64,000 nucleotides of DNA. Source: Macrothele yani (lineage: Eukaryota; Arthropoda; Arachnida; Araneae; Macrothelidae). The translations under genes were made by a program, and so were the position numbers. The stretch is taken from NCBI GenBank assembly GCA_039090855.1, contig CM076991.1:105226021-105290020 (forward strand), read 5' to 3'. The notes beneath the pieces were generated by a model. It saw only the letters and a program-made list of their open reading frames with translations. It searched no databases and was not told where the DNA came from. Of the stretch, positions 63,394 to 64,000 are shown piece after piece (the first letter of the stretch is position 1; every line of letters starts with the position of its first letter).

Positions 63394-64000
63394 TTGGGTT
63401 GGCAAAAAAAAGAGTGATGACCGAAAATGGAAAGCAGCAGAAAAGAGACAATTACCGTATAAACAAATACAGATCAGTCCAAAATGTAGTTGTCATCATT
63501 TGCCACGACCTGCTTCCATCGTCTAGGCAGCTACGGGATACCGTCCTTGTAGAACTGTGACGGCTTGGAAGCAAAGAAGTGAGCAAGCGCGCGTTGGACT
63601 TCGTCCCGATTGGTGAATCGCTGTACGTCTAGGAAATGCTGCAGTGACCGGAAGGGATGGTAGTCGCTTGTGACAATGTCCAGGGAACAGGCTGGGTGCG
63701 GTAGCGGCTCCCAGCCCATGTTCCTGATCTTGTGAGAGGTCACCCGTGCTGAGTGAGGTGCCTCTTCATCCAGCTGCAAGAGGAAGCCCTTGCGGTTCAG
63801 CAATGCTGGTCGTTTCGACGTGAGCAATTCGTTCAGATCGTCGAGCTGACAGCAGTACACACCGGCGATGATAGTGGTGCTGCTCTGTAGCAGCTCAAAA
63901 AATACGACACCCCGCATATCCCAGCAAAATAGATCAGGACCTAATTACGAGAGTTTAAACTTGGGGTTCGGCATGAGCTTCTGTTTCTGGTCCAACCACT
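63394..64000 (-). mobile_element. Mariner element (mariner-3), cut by the window end
   Basis: Its 3' end on the minus strand is TTGGGTTGGCAA (TA at 63392-63393), a classic mariner terminus. The remainder runs off the right edge. Confidence 0.85.
63474..64000 (-). pseudogene. Mariner (DD34D) transposase, C-terminal part
   Basis: The minus strand reads GVVFFELLQSSTTIIAGVYC, LTSKRPALLNRKGFLLQLDE (second Asp in the altered HQDN motif), HPACSLDIVTSDYHPFRSL (third Asp region, usually PYSPDLAPSDYHLFRSL) and NRDEVQRALAHFFASKP. An in-frame TAG stands at 63531-63533, after which LPRRWKQVVAND continues to the natural stop at 63474-63476. The first catalytic Asp lies outside the window. Inactive. Confidence 0.9.

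Overview
This window reads as non-coding, repeat-saturated DNA from an invertebrate animal genome. An arthropod is favoured because of the mix of mariner, Tc1, RTE-type LINEs and tRNA-derived SINEs, but the sequence alone does not prove it. Base composition is AT-rich, microsatellites are common, and there are no prokaryotic signals. I recognise no intact host gene. The only host-like coding hint is one weak exon candidate near 2.34-2.48 kb on the minus strand.

Layout. 0-6.8 kb: mostly unique AT-rich DNA with a small hairpin repeat, a mariner-like HTH relic, a 418-bp MITE and a SINE. 6.8-8.05 kb: a 49-bp satellite array. 8.5-9.7 kb: a complete but decayed Tc1-like element (family Tc1-A). 11-14.7 kb: a GC-rich inverted-repeat relic, a 192-bp tandem repeat, a SINE and dispersed repeat F. 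14.8-16.0 kb: a 5'-truncated RTE LINE. 16.6-17.3 kb: a satellite made from a piece of mariner transposase. 17.9-23.2 kb: two Tc1-like elements, each split by a hAT-like element with 8-bp target duplications. 23.6-25.35 kb: repeat E. 25.8-26.9 kb: a mariner relic. 27.6-28.0 kb: a Merlin-like relic. 28.3-30.05 kb: a second repeat F copy, split by a Tx1-clade LINE fragment. 30.4-42.5 kb: a four-deep nest, RTE LINE / Tc1-like / Tx1-clade LINE / Tx1-related LINE fragment. 42.8-46.6 kb: repeat D, a second Tc1-A copy and a LINE relic carrying an inverted-repeat insert. 47.5-48.8 kb: a nearly full-length mariner. 49-53.4 kb: SINEs, a 110-bp tandem array, repeat D copies, a long (CT)n tract and two repeated RNA-like hairpin modules. 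54.5-58.0 kb: an RTE scrap holding a Tc1-like element whose transposase gene has been inflated by two internal tandem expansions. 58.1-61.1 kb: SINE, repeat D and repeat E. 61.2-62.6 kb: SINE and a Tc1-like element. 63.4 kb to the window end: part of another mariner.

Every transposase and reverse transcriptase seen carries stops or frameshifts, so nothing here looks autonomous now. Several insertions can still be undone on paper to a precise empty site with the host element's reading frame restored, which gives a relative order of events. The most unusual theme is the repeated birth of tandem repeats inside transposase genes: a 30-bp unit, a 98-bp unit, a 121-bp unit and a small 30-bp triplication.
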